A DNA stretch of 64,000 nucleotides from Dugong dugon (GCA_030035585.1 CM057462.1:68544734-68608733); one strand, 5' to 3'; positions 12,820 to 24,776 are shown, counted from the first letter of the stretch. Notes: generated from the sequence alone by a model not told the origin. Made by a program: numbers and translations.

Positions 12820-13811
12820 AACCTCAGGAAAAGATTTAAACACAGAATAAAACATTCTTTTATGGTTATGAACATGGGGAGGCAAGAAGACGGGTATTCA
12901 CTAACTCGATAGTAGACAAGAATTATCTTAGGTGAAGAGAAGGACAACGCATACTAAAGGGGAAGTCAGCACAATTGGACTAAACCAAAAGCTAAGAAGT
13001 TTCCTGAACACATCCAAATACTTTGGGGGACAGAGTAGCATGGGCTGGGGTCTGTGGATGATGGTTTCAGGGGACATCTAGGTCAACTGGCATAACAAAG
13101 TTTATTAAGAAAATGTTCTGCATCCCACTTCAGTGAGTGGCATCGGAGTCTTAAAAGCTTGGGAGTGGCCATCTAAGATGCATCAACTGGTCCCCACCCA
13201 CCCAAAGCAAAGGAAAATGAAGAACACCAAAGTCACAAGGACAATATGAGCCCAAGAGACAGGGCCACATAAACCAGAGATTCCATCAGCCTGAGACCAG
13301 AAGAACTAGATGGTGCCTGGCTACCACCAATGACCACCCTGACAGGGAACACAACAGAGAGTCCCTGACAGAGCAGGAGAAAATGGGGTGTAGAACTCAA
13401 ATTCTAGTAAAAAGACCAGACTTAATGGTTTGACTGAGACTGGAGGGACCCCAGAAGATATGGCCCCTGGACTCTCTGTTAGCCCAAAACTGAAACCATT
13501 CCTGAGGCCAACTCTTCAAAGATTAGACTGGACTATGGGACATACAATGATACTCGTGAAGAGTGTTCTTCTTAGATCAAATAGATACAAGAGACTAAAT
13601 GGGCAGCTCCTGTCCAGAGATGAGATGAAAAGGCAGAGAGGGTAAGGAGCTAGTTGAATGGACATGGGAAATCCAGGGTGGAAAGGAGGAGTGTGCTGTC
13701 ACAGAACAGGGAGAGCAATTAGGGTCACATAACAATGTGTGTATAAATTTTTGTATGAGAAACTAACTTGAAGTATAAACTTTCACTTAAAGCACAAAAA
13801 AAAAAAAAAAA

Positions 13812-14062
13812 AAAAGCTTGAGTACTAGAATCAGACCTGGGTTCTAGTCCTGAGGCCACCACTTATTAGCAGCACCACCTTGGGCAAGTTACCTAATCTT
13901 TGTGTGTTTACTTCCTCATCTATGAACCAATAATAATAGTACCTATTTTACAGGATTGTCCTGATGATTAACTGAAATAGTACAGGTAAAGTTCCTTAAC
14001 ACTGTGCCTGCATAATAGTTAGTGCTCATAAAAGAGTAGCTATTATTGCTATATTATTTTAT
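13812..14062 (+). repeat. MIR SINE (body), target of L1 A1
   Basis: 'cagacctgggttctagtcct', 'ttgggcaagttacctaatct' and 'gatgattaactgaaatagta' follow MIR. Its head 'gttaaaagcatgggtact' lies on the other side of L1 A1 at about 6283. Confidence 0.75.
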
Positions 14063-14069
14063 CCTCACA

Positions 14070-14276
14070 GGAGTCCCTGTGGTGCAAACAGTTCAGTACT
14101 TGACTACTAGCCAAAAGGTTGGTGATTTGAACCCACCCAGAAGCACCTCGGAAGACAGGCCTGGCAATCTTCTTCTGAAACGTCACAGCCTTGAAAATCC
14201 TATGGAGCCATTCTACACTGCACACATGGGGTCGCCATGAACCGGAATCAGCTCAATGGTGACTAACAACAACAAC
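14070..14276 (+). repeat. AfroSINE with perfect 14-bp TSD
   Basis: The head is 'ggagtccctgtggtgcaaac', the body 'cacagccttgaaaatcctat' and the tail 'gactaacaacaacaac'. It is flanked by the identical 14-mer attttatcctcaca at 14056-14069 and 14277-14290, which fixes both ends. Confidence 0.92.
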
Positions 14277-14277
14277 A

Positions 14278-14425
14278 TTTTATCCTCACAACAGCTCTTT
14301 TTTAAAAATTCAGAATTTTTAAAAAAGCGTAAATTGAGACTCAGAGAGGTTAACTTGCCTGATGTTGCACAGCTATTGGAGGACACAATTCAGATCTGTA
14401 TTTCTCCAAAGACCTCTCTTCACTG
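14278..14425 (-). repeat. MIR fragment
   Basis: 'tatcctcacaacagctcttt', 'gagactcagagaggttaact' and 'gttgcacagctattgg' are the reverse complement of MIR. The AfroSINE above inserted at its edge. Confidence 0.65.
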
Positions 14426-15389
14426 GGTTTTGCTGCTTCTGCACCATGCACAGTGAAACTGTGCCAGAGTTATGGCTAACAGTGAACCGGTGCAAGTAGA
14501 CTTCCCAAACTCCTGGTCTTGTCCTTCATGCCCCTTGCCTGTCCTCCCACCCTGACTGCATGGACAGTACACACCCCTCCTCCATACCCATGTTCTGAAA
14601 CTGCCTTGGGCAGCTCCAGCATCCATATCCTGGATGAAAAGAGGACCGTATTTCAGCCACTATTCAGAAGCTGCCACATTGCAGCAGCTCCCTGCGGGAT
14701 ATCCTGGTTGGTGTATTAATGAGGCCCATGGGTATCAGGGATCAAGGAGTCCCTATGAGTGAAGCCAAGTAGGATCCCAGCATCACCTCAAGAGCCTTTG
14801 AGTCCTGAGGGATCCCATTACTCAGGAGAAAGTTCAGCAATGAGGGGCTATATGTGCTTCGTAAGAAACCCAAAATTTGGGGGAACTAGGAGTCTAGGAG
14901 GGATGTGGAAATTGATCCTTTAATTCAGGTCTGACCATCCTGAGGCCTCTAGTTGAGTGCAGCTAAGAGGCCAACACTAGAACCCAAGTTTCAGCAACTC
15001 TGCTGGTCTCATCTATGGTCTTATCTTGAACTAACTTTGTCCAGGTCCTCCATAGAAAAAGAATGTCAGAACTGGAAAGCCCTTAGATATTGTATTCCCA
15101 AACCCACATTTTAGAAGTGGGTAAACTGAGGCTCAGGGTCTAAAAATAACTGTGGAAAGTCACACAGGCAGAACTGGGACTAGGAATCAGATATCCTAAT
15201 CCCATTATGTAATGTTGTCTCACCTCTTCAGCTATTGGTGTATCCTTACTGAAGATTGAGCTGGTTGAAAACCTACCTTTGGTCTCTTTCCATTTTTATG
15301 CTGGTCTTGCTCACTTTTAGCCTCCTTTCTGGTGTCCTAGAAAATCTCTTTCCATCTTTATCCCTACTGGTTAAAGCACAGAGTGAGTT
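14426..15389. other. Mostly unassigned; one old repeat-like core
   Basis: No gene is supported. Around 15070-15230 the order 'gaactggaaagcccttagat', 'aaactgaggctcagggtcta', 'gtcacacaggcagaactggg' looks like an old mammalian interspersed repeat that I do not name. The rest is unassigned. Confidence 0.4.
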
Positions 15390-16150
15390 TTAGGCAAGGT
15401 TAGTGTTAAGAGCGGAGTCAGCAAGTGATGGGAGATGAGACTAGAGAAATCATTAGGGGTAAGATCATGGAGGACCTTGTCGGCCAGGCTAAAGAGTTTA
15501 TATTATATCCTGGGGGGGCATCAAGGAGCCACTGAAATTTATTATTCAGGAGAGTGATATGGTTTAGTGGCATGCTGGAGCTGGTTCATAGGGGCTCATG
15601 AGAGCCAACTGTGCTTGTCTCTTTTTCATCTTTGTGTTCAGTAACATCGTATTGGTAGACTGAAATTGGCCATGGTGGGAGTATTTACACTAAAGAAATT
15701 GGCAAACACTATAAATCAGGTTTTCTTCCCTTAAGAGAGCTGATTGTTAAACATTTATTGGCACACTATTGAATGATCAGATTCATGTTTTAGAAAGAAT
15801 GGTAGCCAATTTGGCTAATGAGGCTGGAGGAAGGAAGGCCAGTTGGAGGCTATTAAAATAATCCAAGTAAGAGATTGTTGGAATTTATTGGTGAGGTATA
15901 GTGGGAATGGAAAGGAGGGGACAGATTGGAGAGAATTAAAGGGGTTGAATGTTGACTAATTGGATGTGGGGCAGTGATTGCTTTGGGCTACTGAGTGGAT
16001 GTTGGTGGTAATCCCATGAGGAGAGCAGGTTTGTAATGAATGGTGATAAGTTCCCTTTTGGACATGTGGAGTTTGAGCTGCCTCTGAGACATTAAGTTGA
16101 AATGTCAATCAAGCAGATGGACGCAGGTGTAGGATCATTAGTTTTAGCAT
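15390..16150 (-). repeat. L2 LINE fragment
   Basis: 'gatcatggaggaccttgtcg', 'aaggagccactgaaatttat', 'ggaggctattaaaataatcc' and a 'gacatgtggagtttgagctg' end are the reverse complement of L2 coding and 3' sequence. No open frame of use remains. Confidence 0.6.
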
Positions 16151-17037
16151 TATAGACGACTAAGATCTATTATACTGAGTTCCAGTATTCAAATGGAAAT
16201 GGAATTAACTTGGCTTAATGACAGAGGATTTTAAAATTTCCCTTAATCTTACTCCCCCCACCCTCACCCCCATCACACTTATTTCTTCTTTCTCTGATAT
16301 TGGACATCACTCTGGAAATTCCCATTCTGACCTCAAGAACTTCAATTGTTCTGTGGAGAGTGATTTTGATTTATACCTAGACATAAAAGTGAGCATATTT
16401 GCCCTTTAAGAAAATTCATTATTCAAAGATACACTTCCTGACCTTCTCAGTTTGGGTTGGCCCCCACTAAGGAACTTACTCATCTCTGGAGTGGATACAA
16501 TTGGAGAAAAGTTTTCCACAGCCTGAGGTCCATAATGTACTCTAGGGAACCAAGGGAAAGATGAAATTTTAAGCAAGAGGTATCAAATAGAGCTGAATAC
16601 TACAGAGAAGATATTTTAGAGTGAAGGCTTTTGAGCTGAAGTAGATCATGCCACATCAAAAAGAAGTGTTTCAAATCATTTGAAGATGTATTTTGTTATA
16701 ACTCTGCTTATATACCAAATCATATCAGTACATCATTCTTTGATCTTGATATTAGTTCTTGTTATGTGCTGAGGGAAATCTCAAAACCCAAATTTGAAGC
16801 AGGTTATGGAAATTTCATATTCATTTCAGTCTTCTCCCACATAATTTTTTCACAGGCTCTCATTTATGTGCCACTCTTCTTGGCCCTGAGCCCTATTCAG
16901 TTTAATTTAATTATTATTATTGAGATAAAATTTTCATACAGTGAAACATACAGATCTTAAATGTACAACCATAAATGCCATGTGTCTAATCCATGAAGGA
17001 AAAACTGACAGAAATAAAAAGTAAGCAATTTCACAAT
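16151..17037. other. Unassigned non-coding sequence
   Basis: No gene seen. A short piece at 16905-16970 ('tgagataaaattttcataca') looks like a reversed scrap of an old L1 3' end. Confidence 0.4.
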
Positions 17038-17042
17038 CATAG

Positions 17043-17553
17043 TATTATGGATTGAATTGTGTCCCCCAAAAATGCATGCCAACTTGGCTAGCCATGATTC
17101 CTAGTATTGCGTGATTATCCACCATTTTGTCATCTGATGTGATTTTTTTATGTGTTATAAATCCACCTCTATGATGTCAATGAGGCAGGATTAGAGGCAG
17201 TTATGTTAATGATGCAGGACTCAATCTACAAGATTAGGTTTTGTCTTAAGTCAGTCTCTTTTGAGATATAAAAGAGAGAAGCAAGGAAAGAGACAGGAGA
17301 CCTCATGTTACCAAGAATGAAGAACAGGAGGGGAGTGTGTCATTTGGACCCAACTTTCCTGCATTGAGAAGCTCCTAGACCAGGGGAAGATTGATGACAA
17401 GGACCTTTCCCCAAAACCAGCATAGAGAGAAAGCCTTCCCCTGGAGCTGAATTCAGACTTCTAGCCAACTAGACTGTTAGAGAATAAATTTCTGTTTGTT
17501 AAAGCCATCCACTTGTGGTATTTCTGTTATAGCAGCACTAAATAACTAAGAAA
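17043..17553 (+). mobile_element. Solo LTR, MaLR/MLT1-like, copy 2
   Basis: It is the same unit as 2256-2762. The identical 5-mer catag flanks it at 17038-17042 and 17554-17558; 5-bp TSDs are the rule for ERVL-type insertions. The ends have drifted (ta...aa in place of TG...CA). No internal viral genes are present, so it is a solo LTR. Confidence 0.85.
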
Positions 17554-17558
17554 CATAG

Positions 17559-18889
17559 TAACAACTGTAACACTCCTCTCATAGTAATTGATAGAACAAC
17601 TAGATAAAATACCACTAAGAATATAAAAGATCTGAACACAATGTCAACCCTCTTAATCTAAGTGGCATTTATAAATCCTTATAGCAAACGGCAGCACCCT
17701 TTACAAGCACACGTGGAATGTTCACCAACACATTTCAAAAGATTGAAATCTTACAGAGTACATAATTTGAACACAGTGGAATTAAATTAGAAATTAACAA
17801 CAAAAGATATAAGAAAACCCCCAAATATCGGAAGTTAAACAACACATTTCTAAATAATTTATATGTCAAAGAAGAAATAACAAAGGAAACTAGAAATTAT
17901 TTTGAACTCAGTGATAATAAAAAGACAACACATCAAAATCTGTGGGATGCAGCTAAAGCAGTGCTTAGAAGAAAATTTATAATTTTAGAAATTTTATGTT
18001 AGAAAGGAAAGAAGTTGTTTGTAAAAATTTAAGTTTTCACCTAAATAAACTAAAAAAAAAAAAAAAAAAAATTTAGTGGAATAGAAATAGTGAAACAACA
18101 AAAAAATCAATGAAACCAAAAGCTGCTTCTCTGAAAGGATCAATAAAATTGACAAATCTCTAACTAGTTGATGAAGAAAAAAATGAGATTAAAAACAAAT
18201 TATCAATATCAAGAATAAAGAGCTACCACGTAAGTCCTACAGACATTAAAAGAATTAAGAATTAAAAGAATAAGTGCCACTTTTATGTCAGTAAATTCAA
18301 CAACTAGATAAAATCGACAAATTTCTTGAAAAATACAACTTATCAAAATGGACTTGGGAAGAAATAATCTGAATAGTCTGACATGTATTAAAGAAACTAA
18401 ATTCACAAAACAATTAGTGTATAAATTTTTGAAGGAAAAACTAATTTGCACTGTAAACTTTTACCTAACACACAATAAAAATTTTTTTAAATTTACAATA
18501 AAAAAGAAAGTAAATTCATAAACAAAAAAAAATCATCCCACAAAAATACTCCAGGCCCACATGATTTCAGTAGCTAAGGAAGAAAAAATATTTATCTTTA
18601 AAAAACCTTGAAAAATTAGAGGAAGAGGGAATACTTCTAGGTCATTATATGAGGACAGCGTAGCCCTGATTTAAAAATCTGACACATTAAAAGAAAACAA
18701 AAGTACAGACCAATATCTCTCATGAACATGGACACACACATTAAAAAAAAAAAAAAAAAAAAAACCTTAACAAAAAGTTAGCGATTTGAATGCAGAAATT
18801 TATAACAAGGATGATACATCATGACCCAGTTGGGTTTTTCTCAAAAATGAAAGGTTGGCTTAGCATTCAAAAGTTGACAAGGGGTGGAC
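17559..18889 (+). mobile_element. Decayed L1, ORF2 endonuclease-to-RT portion
   Basis: 'gtgggatgcagctaaagcag', 'aaaagctgcttctctgaaag', 'ccaggcccacatgatttcag' and 'gacacattaaaagaaaacaa' are the order of L1 ORF2 between endonuclease and RT. It is full of stops and A-runs (18050-18071 and 18740-18764). A 98-bp L1 tail sits inside it and an LTR cuts its 3' end. Confidence 0.75.
18406..18503 (+). mobile_element. L1 micro-insertion: last 98 bp of an L1
   Basis: It contains only the L1 3' terminus ('caattagtgtataaattttt', 'cacaataaaaattttttt'). It is flanked by 'aagaaactaaattca' (18391-18405) and 'aagaaagtaaattca' (18504-18518), a 15-bp TSD with one mismatch. It is a severely 5'-truncated retrotransposition event, and the same tail closes the L1 at 29588-30997. 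Confidence 0.82.
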
Positions 18890-19309
18890 TGTGATGGTTA
18901 AGATTATGTGTCAACTTGGCTAGGCCATGATTCTCAGTGTTTATATGTGATCACTCCCTTGATGGGATCTGCTGTGAACAGTCAATCAGTTGAAAGGGAG
19001 TTTCCTTGGGTGTGTGGTCTGCTTCCTAATATAAGCAGACGTTCTGGTTTTTTGCTCGCTCTGGATCTTGCGGCTGCCGCCTGTTTGTCTGACCTCCAGT
19101 TCTTGGGACTTGAGCTATCACCTTATCTGCCCATCTTGGGATTCATCAATCTTCACAGCCTGTGACCAAGAGCCCTGCTCTCTGACCTGCTGATCTTGGG
19201 TTCACCAGTCTCTACAATCGTGTGAGCTGTTTCCTTGATATAAATCTCTCTCTATATATATTAATATGCTTTACTGGTTTTGCTTCTCTAGAGAACCCAG
19301 TCTAAGACA
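18890..19309 (+). mobile_element. Solo LTR, different family from the MaLR-like copies
   Basis: It begins 'tgtgatggttaagattatgt', ends 'gagaacccagtctaagaca' and has 'gatataaatctctctctata' near the end. The flanks tggac (18885-18889) and aggac (19310-19314) are a 5-bp TSD with one change, as for ERVL-class elements. It interrupts the decayed L1. I do not name the family. Confidence 0.7.
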
Positions 19310-20299
19310 AGGACCTAAATGTTAAATCTAAAACCATGAAGTTCTTGGAAGAAAATATAGCAGAAAGTCTTGGGATCTAATTTTCTTTAATGATAGATTA
19401 TCAAACACAACAATAAATGCACGAGCAGCAGAAAATAAAATCGATAACTGGGACCTCATAAAAGTTAAATACTTATTTTCATCAAAGATTTTATCAAAAG
19501 AGTACAGAATTGGAAAAAATCTTCGGGAAGGACACAACTGATGAGAGTCTAATATCTAAAATATATGGACAACTTCTACAACTTAGCAATAAAAAGACAA
19601 ACAACCCAACGAAAACCTGAGCAAAGGACGTGAAGAGACACTTCACCAAAGGAGATATTCAAATGGCCAACAGACACATGAACAGATGCTTAACATCATC
19701 AGCCATCAGAGAAACGCAAATCAAACCACCACTCTCACTAGGGTGGATAAGATTTAAAAAAAGAAGAAGAAAGAAAATAACAAGTGTTGAGGGGGTGTGG
19801 AGAAATTGAGACCCTCATTCATTGCTGGTGGGAATGCAAATGGTATAGTCATTGTGGAAAACAGTCTGATGGTTCCTCAAAAAACTAGAGGTAGAGCTGC
19901 CATATGACCCAGCAATTCCACTCTTAGGTATATACTCTAGGGATCTAATAGAAGTGACATGAACAGAAGATTCACACCTATGTTCATTGCAGCACTATTT
20001 ACAATAGCAAAAAGATGGGTGCAACCTAAGTGCTCATCAGTGGATGAATGGATAAGTAAAATGTGGTACATATATATAACGAAATACTACTTAGCAAAAA
20101 AGAAAAATGAGTTCCCGAAACATATTGGAACATGGATGAAACTAGAGGACATTATGTTGAGCGAAATAAGTCAATCATAAAAAAACAAATATTGTATATT
20201 CTCAATTTTATGAAATCACATGAACAGGCAAATATACAGAAACTAATGTTTGTTAGTGGTTACCAGAGGATGGGGTGCGGGATTCACTCTCTAGATAGT

Positions 20300-20462
20300 A
20301 AACCAAAAAACCAAACCCATTGCCATCGAGTCGATTCCAACTCATAGTGACCCTGTAGGCCAGAGTAGAACTGCCCCATGGAGTTTCCAAGGAGCACCTG
20401 GTGGATTTGAACTGCTGACTTTTTGGTTAGCAGCCAAATACTTAACCACTGCACAAGTAGGC
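20300..20462 (-). repeat. AfroSINE, inserted in L1 3' UTR
   Basis: The reverse strand reads head 'ttaagtatttggctgctaac', body 'actccatggggcagttctac' and tail 'gactcgatggcaatgggttt'. L1 3' UTR lies on both sides. I see no clear TSD. Confidence 0.85.
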
Positions 20463-20617
20463 ACTTGTTATTTTTGGTAATGGGAAAGGTAATGAGGGAG
20501 AAGTGTGTACAGCTTGATGAAGGTAAACGATGTCACTAAAATGTACACAAGAAAAAAGGACCTTTGGTAATTTCTACAGCGTATATAATTTTGAAACAAC
20601 AACAACAACCAAAAAAT

Positions 20618-20750
20618 ATACGTGTGGGTATATACGTATGCATGTAGACATATGTGTGTATTGGTATGTATATGTGAGTATATATAGATGTATGTATATG
20701 TATATGCATGTGTGTGACTGTATGCACATATATTCATATATATAATAAAG
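20618..20750 (+). repeat. TATG/TGTA low-complexity tract
   Basis: It is an imperfect purine-pyrimidine alternating run ('gtatgtatatgtgagtatat'). Short frames on both strands here are artefacts of the repeat. Confidence 0.85.
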
Positions 20751-21608
20751 CACATAAGGAGCACAGTTATGGATACTTCTTAGACATAACCAAACATCTT
20801 ATGGGATTGGTTTCATGGGTTTGAAGGATTAGGACCATAGTCTAGTGGGACATCTCCATCAATTGGCATAATATATAGTTCATAAAATTTATGTTCCACA
20901 TCCTACTTTGGTGACTAGTGCCCAGGGGCCTAAAAGCTTGCTTGTGGCCATCCAAGATACAACTATTGATCACTACTCATTCATAGCAAAAGAGAAAGAA
21001 GGAAACCAAAGACTCAAAGAAGAAAGTAGTCTACAGGACTAATAGTCTACACGAACCACAGCCTCATCTACCCTGAGGCCAGAAGAACTAGATGGTGCCT
21101 GGCTACCACTACTGATCTTCTGATCAAGGCCACAATAGATGGGGCGTGATAGAATGGGAGAAAAATGTGGAACAGAATCTCAAATTCCTAAAACACAAAA
21201 CAAACAAACAAAACAGACTTACTGGACCAGTTGAGATTGGAGGACTCCCCAAGACTATTGCCCTAGATACTCTTTAAACCTTGAACTGAAACTAGCCCCT
21301 GAGGTCACCTTTCAGCTAAATAACAAATTGGCTCACAAAATAAAGAATGTCACCCATGAGTACTTTGCTCCTTTAAAAAATCATATAAATGATACCAAAT
21401 GATCAACAATTACTTTAAAGTAAGGGGGCTAGGAAACTAGATTAATGGAAACAGAACAACCAGAACAGAAATACTGAGAATGTTTATGCATTGTGAAAAA
21501 TGTAACCAATGTCACTGAACAATATGTGTAGAAATTGTTGAATGGGAAACTAAACCGCTGTGTAAACCTCCACCAAAAACACAATAAAATATTATTTAAA
21601 ACAAAACA

Positions 21609-21816
21609 AAAGATAGCACATAGACTTAATGATAACAGCTAAAACTATAATGCTTCTAGAAGAACACACAGGCATATACCTTCTAACCTTGGGGCAGGCA
21701 AAGATTTCATAGAGAGAACACAAAAAGCACATAACATAAAAGAAAAAATAAACTTGGTTTCATCAAAACTAAGAACTTTCACTCATCAAAGGACATCATT
21801 AAGAAAATAAAAAGGA
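21609..21816 (+). mobile_element. Old L1 ORF2 C-terminal fragment (left of the NOC3L insertion)
   Basis: 'aggcatataccttctaacct', 'gcaaagatttcatagagaga' and 'tcatcaaaggacatcattaa' are an old L1 ORF2 C-terminus. The same element resumes at 24777 with 'tgggagaaaatactcaaatt' and 'ggatttgtatccagaataat'. It was therefore the landing site of the retrocopy below. Confidence 0.75.
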
Positions 21817-24760
21817 GAGGAAGAAGCAAAGATGGCGCATGGAGCAAGAGAAGAAACAAAAAACAAGTTCCAAGCTTTCAGAAGTTGCTAAAAGCTAGTA
21901 AAGCCAAACTTGAAAACAAGCTAAAAAATAAGCAGTTTAAACAGCAAAGCACTCTCAAGAAACACCGAAAAGAACAGAGGAAATTAAGGCAAGCTGTAAA
22001 AGATGCTGTGTCTAAGAAACCCATCCCATTGGAAGACCCGAAGGAAAAGCGACCAGGTGGAAGGATTGAGTGGGAAGAGGCGGAAGAAGAGGAAGCCCTT
22101 CCTTTAGATATGATGGATGAAGATGACTTATAGTTAATGAAGGATTTAGGGCAAACAGCATCTTTTCTAACAAGAGATCTTTCTTCCAGTGAGCCTGTTC
22201 ATGCCAAGAAATGAAAGCATGAAAGCATTATAGGGAAATACGAAAAAATACCAAGAACTCTGCAAACTGCACGAGAGAAAGAACTAATTCACTTGCTTCC
22301 TATCAAAGATAAAAATGGTATAATTCCACAGACCAGGGATAAGCCAGTTATTGACAGTATCAGAGATGAAGAGGATCAAGAGGAAGAGACGGGACTTGAG
22401 GAAGAGATCACTGAAGAGCCCATTCCAGAGCTGACCTTAGAAGAACATTTAATTGCGAGAAAGAAAAAACTGCAGGAGAAGAAAATGCATATTGCAGCCT
22501 TGGCATCTGCCATATTATCAGATCCAGAAAGTAATATTAAAAAATCGAAAGAGTTACATTCCATGCTAATGGAACAGGATCCTGATATGGCTGTTACTGT
22601 TCGAAAGCTGATGGTAGTTTCTTTGTTGAAGTTATTTAAAGACATTACTCCTTCGTATAAAATCCAACCCCTAACAGAAGCAGAAAAATCTACCAAGATC
22701 CGCAAAGAAACCCAGAAATTAAGAGAATTTGAAGAAGGCCTGGTTAGCCAATACAAATTTTATCTGGAAAATCTGGAACTGATGGTTAAAGACTGGAAGC
22801 AAAGGAAGCTGAAGAAAAGTAATGTATTTTCCTTAAAGGCTTATAAATGACTGGCCAAACTGGCTGAAGAGCCTGTTTGAGCTGTTGGTGGCACTATCTC
22901 ATTTTAACTTTCACAACATCATTGTATTGATTGTCCCTCTCTTGAACAACATGTCAAAGTCGGTATCTGGTATGTGGTGTGAGGCAGTCAAGAAACTCTT
23001 TAAACAAGGTAAATTAGGCCAAGCTTCCCTTGGTGTAATCAAAGTAATTTCTGGTTTTGTGAACAGCAAAAATTACGAAGTTAGGACAGAGATGTTAAAA
23101 ACATTCTTGTGCCTGAGAATCAAAGAAGTAGAAGTGAAAAAAGACACAGAGGACATTAATAAACCAAAAAAGTTCATGACTTTCAAGGAAAAAAGAAAAA
23201 CTCTATCAAGAATGCAGAGAAAGTGGAAGAAAGCAGAAGAGAAACTAGAGTGAGAGCTTCGGGAGGCAGAAGCTTCAGAGAGTACCGAGAGAAAACTTAA
23301 ACTGCATACAGAGACTCTGAATATTGTGTTTGTAACCTACTTTAGAATATTGAAGAAAGCTCAGAGGTCACCCCTTCTGCCAGCTGTTCTAGAAGGACTT
23401 GCCAAGTTTGCTCACCTTATAAATGTGGAGCTTTTTGATGATTTATTAGTAGTTCTACATTCTCTGATTGAATCTGGGGATCTGCGCTCCCAAGAAAGTC
23501 TTCACTGTGTATAGACTGCTTTTCATATTCTTTCTGGCCAGGGCGATGTTCTCAATATTGATCCAATGAAATTCTATACACATCTCTACAAAACACCGTT
23601 CAAGTTACATGCAGGTGCTACCAACGAAGGTGTTGAGATTGTACTCCAGTGCTTGGATGTCATGCAAACTAAGCGCAGAAAGCAGGTTTCTCAGCAGCTA
23701 GCCCTTGCCTTCATCAAGCGTCTTTCTACCCTTGCTCTTCATGTTCTTCCAAATGCAAGCACTGGTATTTTAGCAACTAACAGAATATTAATGCATACCT
23801 TCCGAAAAACAGATCTGTTGTTTGACAATGAATCTCAGGGAAGTGAAGTCTTCCTCCCTGAGCTAGATGAACCCGAGCACTGTAATGCTCAGAACACTGC
23901 TCTTTGGGAATTGCATGCACTCCGGAGACATTACCATCCCATAGTGCAGATTTTTGCAACTCACCTGATCGCAGGAGCACCTTCTGAAGGCTTTGAAGCT
24001 CTCAAACCAGAGTTGAGCTGAAGAACTGCTGTTGAACTTTCTGAGACTTGCAGCATGGCAGCAATGACATTTAATCCTCCTGCTGCATCTTCGAATTCCA
24101 AAAGGAAGGATAAAGTTGTACAGGGGGATTTTGTTTTTGAATGAAGATTTAAATCAGCTAAGCAAAAGACATTGCAATTAAATTTCTACTCAGATTCCTC
24201 TGGATTTCACCAAATATTTGTAAATGTCGCTACGGTAGTGAAAGAATGAAGAGTCCATGGATTTTTTTGTATATTTGTGTATTTGTGAAGGCACACATAT
24301 AGACACGTTGTTAACTTAGGAGCTTTTCCCTTTTTTACAAGGGAAACTTTCTGAGAACGAATAACAGAAGTGGAAGTGTTACTCTGTGTGGCACAAGGTC
24401 CTGCCCTAATTCTGTAAATGTCATTTCATTAAGAAAGGAGAATTGAAAGCCTTTTTCCTCAAATATTTTGAAATTTCTTCCTCAACGATGCTGCCTTTTA
24501 AAAACTACATGTTAAATTATAATTCTTTTTTTTTTTTTGGAACTGAGTCTAGTTGACATGAAGTTGTTGGGTTAAAATCAGGATACAGAAAAACCAAGAC
24601 CATGAGAATGCTTTCTACCATTCAGTTACTTTTTACAACCAGATCATTTATTTTTATTGTAACACCATAGATGGAAGTGAGAAACATTTTAAATTTGAAT
24701 GAATGTATTTTTATGAAGATTTTTAGAAAAAGAGAAAATAGCTTGAAATTTGAAAAAAAA
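21817..24760 (+). pseudogene. NOC3L: NOC3L processed pseudogene (nucleolar complex protein 3 homologue)
   Basis: NOC3L acts in 60S ribosome assembly and DNA replication licensing. Here it is an intronless copy covering nearly the whole protein of about 800 residues (CDS equivalent about 21839-24223). Pieces: [19 protein letters not shown] (21885-22133), then 22293-22850, 22885-23253, 23326-23514 and 23566-24021 ([18 protein letters not shown]). In-frame stops fall at 22131-22133 (tag where the gene has a Gln codon), in 'gccaagaaatgaaag', at 22848, at 23251 (tga for an Arg codon), at 23512 and at 24019. The frame shifts between 22850 and 22885, and also near the start. It ends in an A-run after a 3' UTR and is flanked by 'aagaaaataaaaagga' (21801-21816) and 'aagaaaagaaaaagga' (24761-24776), a 16-bp TSD with one mismatch. 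It was made by L1 machinery and is non-functional as a protein gene. Confidence 0.93.
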
Positions 24761-24776
24761 AAGAAAAGAAAAAGGA

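Larger units (their letters stand above)
6303..13811 (+). mobile_element. L1 'A1', full-length, inactive
   Basis: This is a 7.5-kb LINE-1 with all parts in order: a 5' UTR starting 'gcagggccaaaatggcagag', ORF1, a spacer, ORF2 and a 3' UTR ending in a poly(A) at 13797-13815. A 17-bp TSD with two mismatches flanks it: 'aaaagcatgggtactag' at 6286-6302 and 'aaaagcttgagtactag' at 13812-13828. The target was a MIR, whose head is just upstream and whose body continues at 13812. Both ORFs are broken by stops, frameshifts and an ORF1 deletion, so it is a fossil. The 5' UTR (6303-7654) has no open frame of note. It belongs to the same subfamily as A2 and A3 below. Confidence 0.93.
19310..21608 (+). mobile_element. 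Decayed L1, ORF2 C-terminus and 3' UTR
   Basis: It resumes with 'atctaaaaccatgaagttct', 'caacagacacatgaacagat' and 'cccagcaattccactcttag' (late ORF2). The 3' UTR follows ('gccagaagaactagatggtg') and ends with 'cacaataaaatattatttaa'. The final open piece, 19959-20180 (MNRRFTPMFIAALFTIAKRW), is a relic of ORF2 with stops on each side. An AfroSINE and a TATG-rich tract sit in its 3' UTR. Confidence 0.8.

Noticed and set aside
20618-20750. Small secreted-peptide frames (Y, M and H rich)
   Set aside because: They come from a TATG/TGTA simple repeat on both strands.
21817-24760. A genuine NOC3L gene
   Set aside because: Stops, frameshifts, no introns, an A-tail and a TSD show a processed copy.
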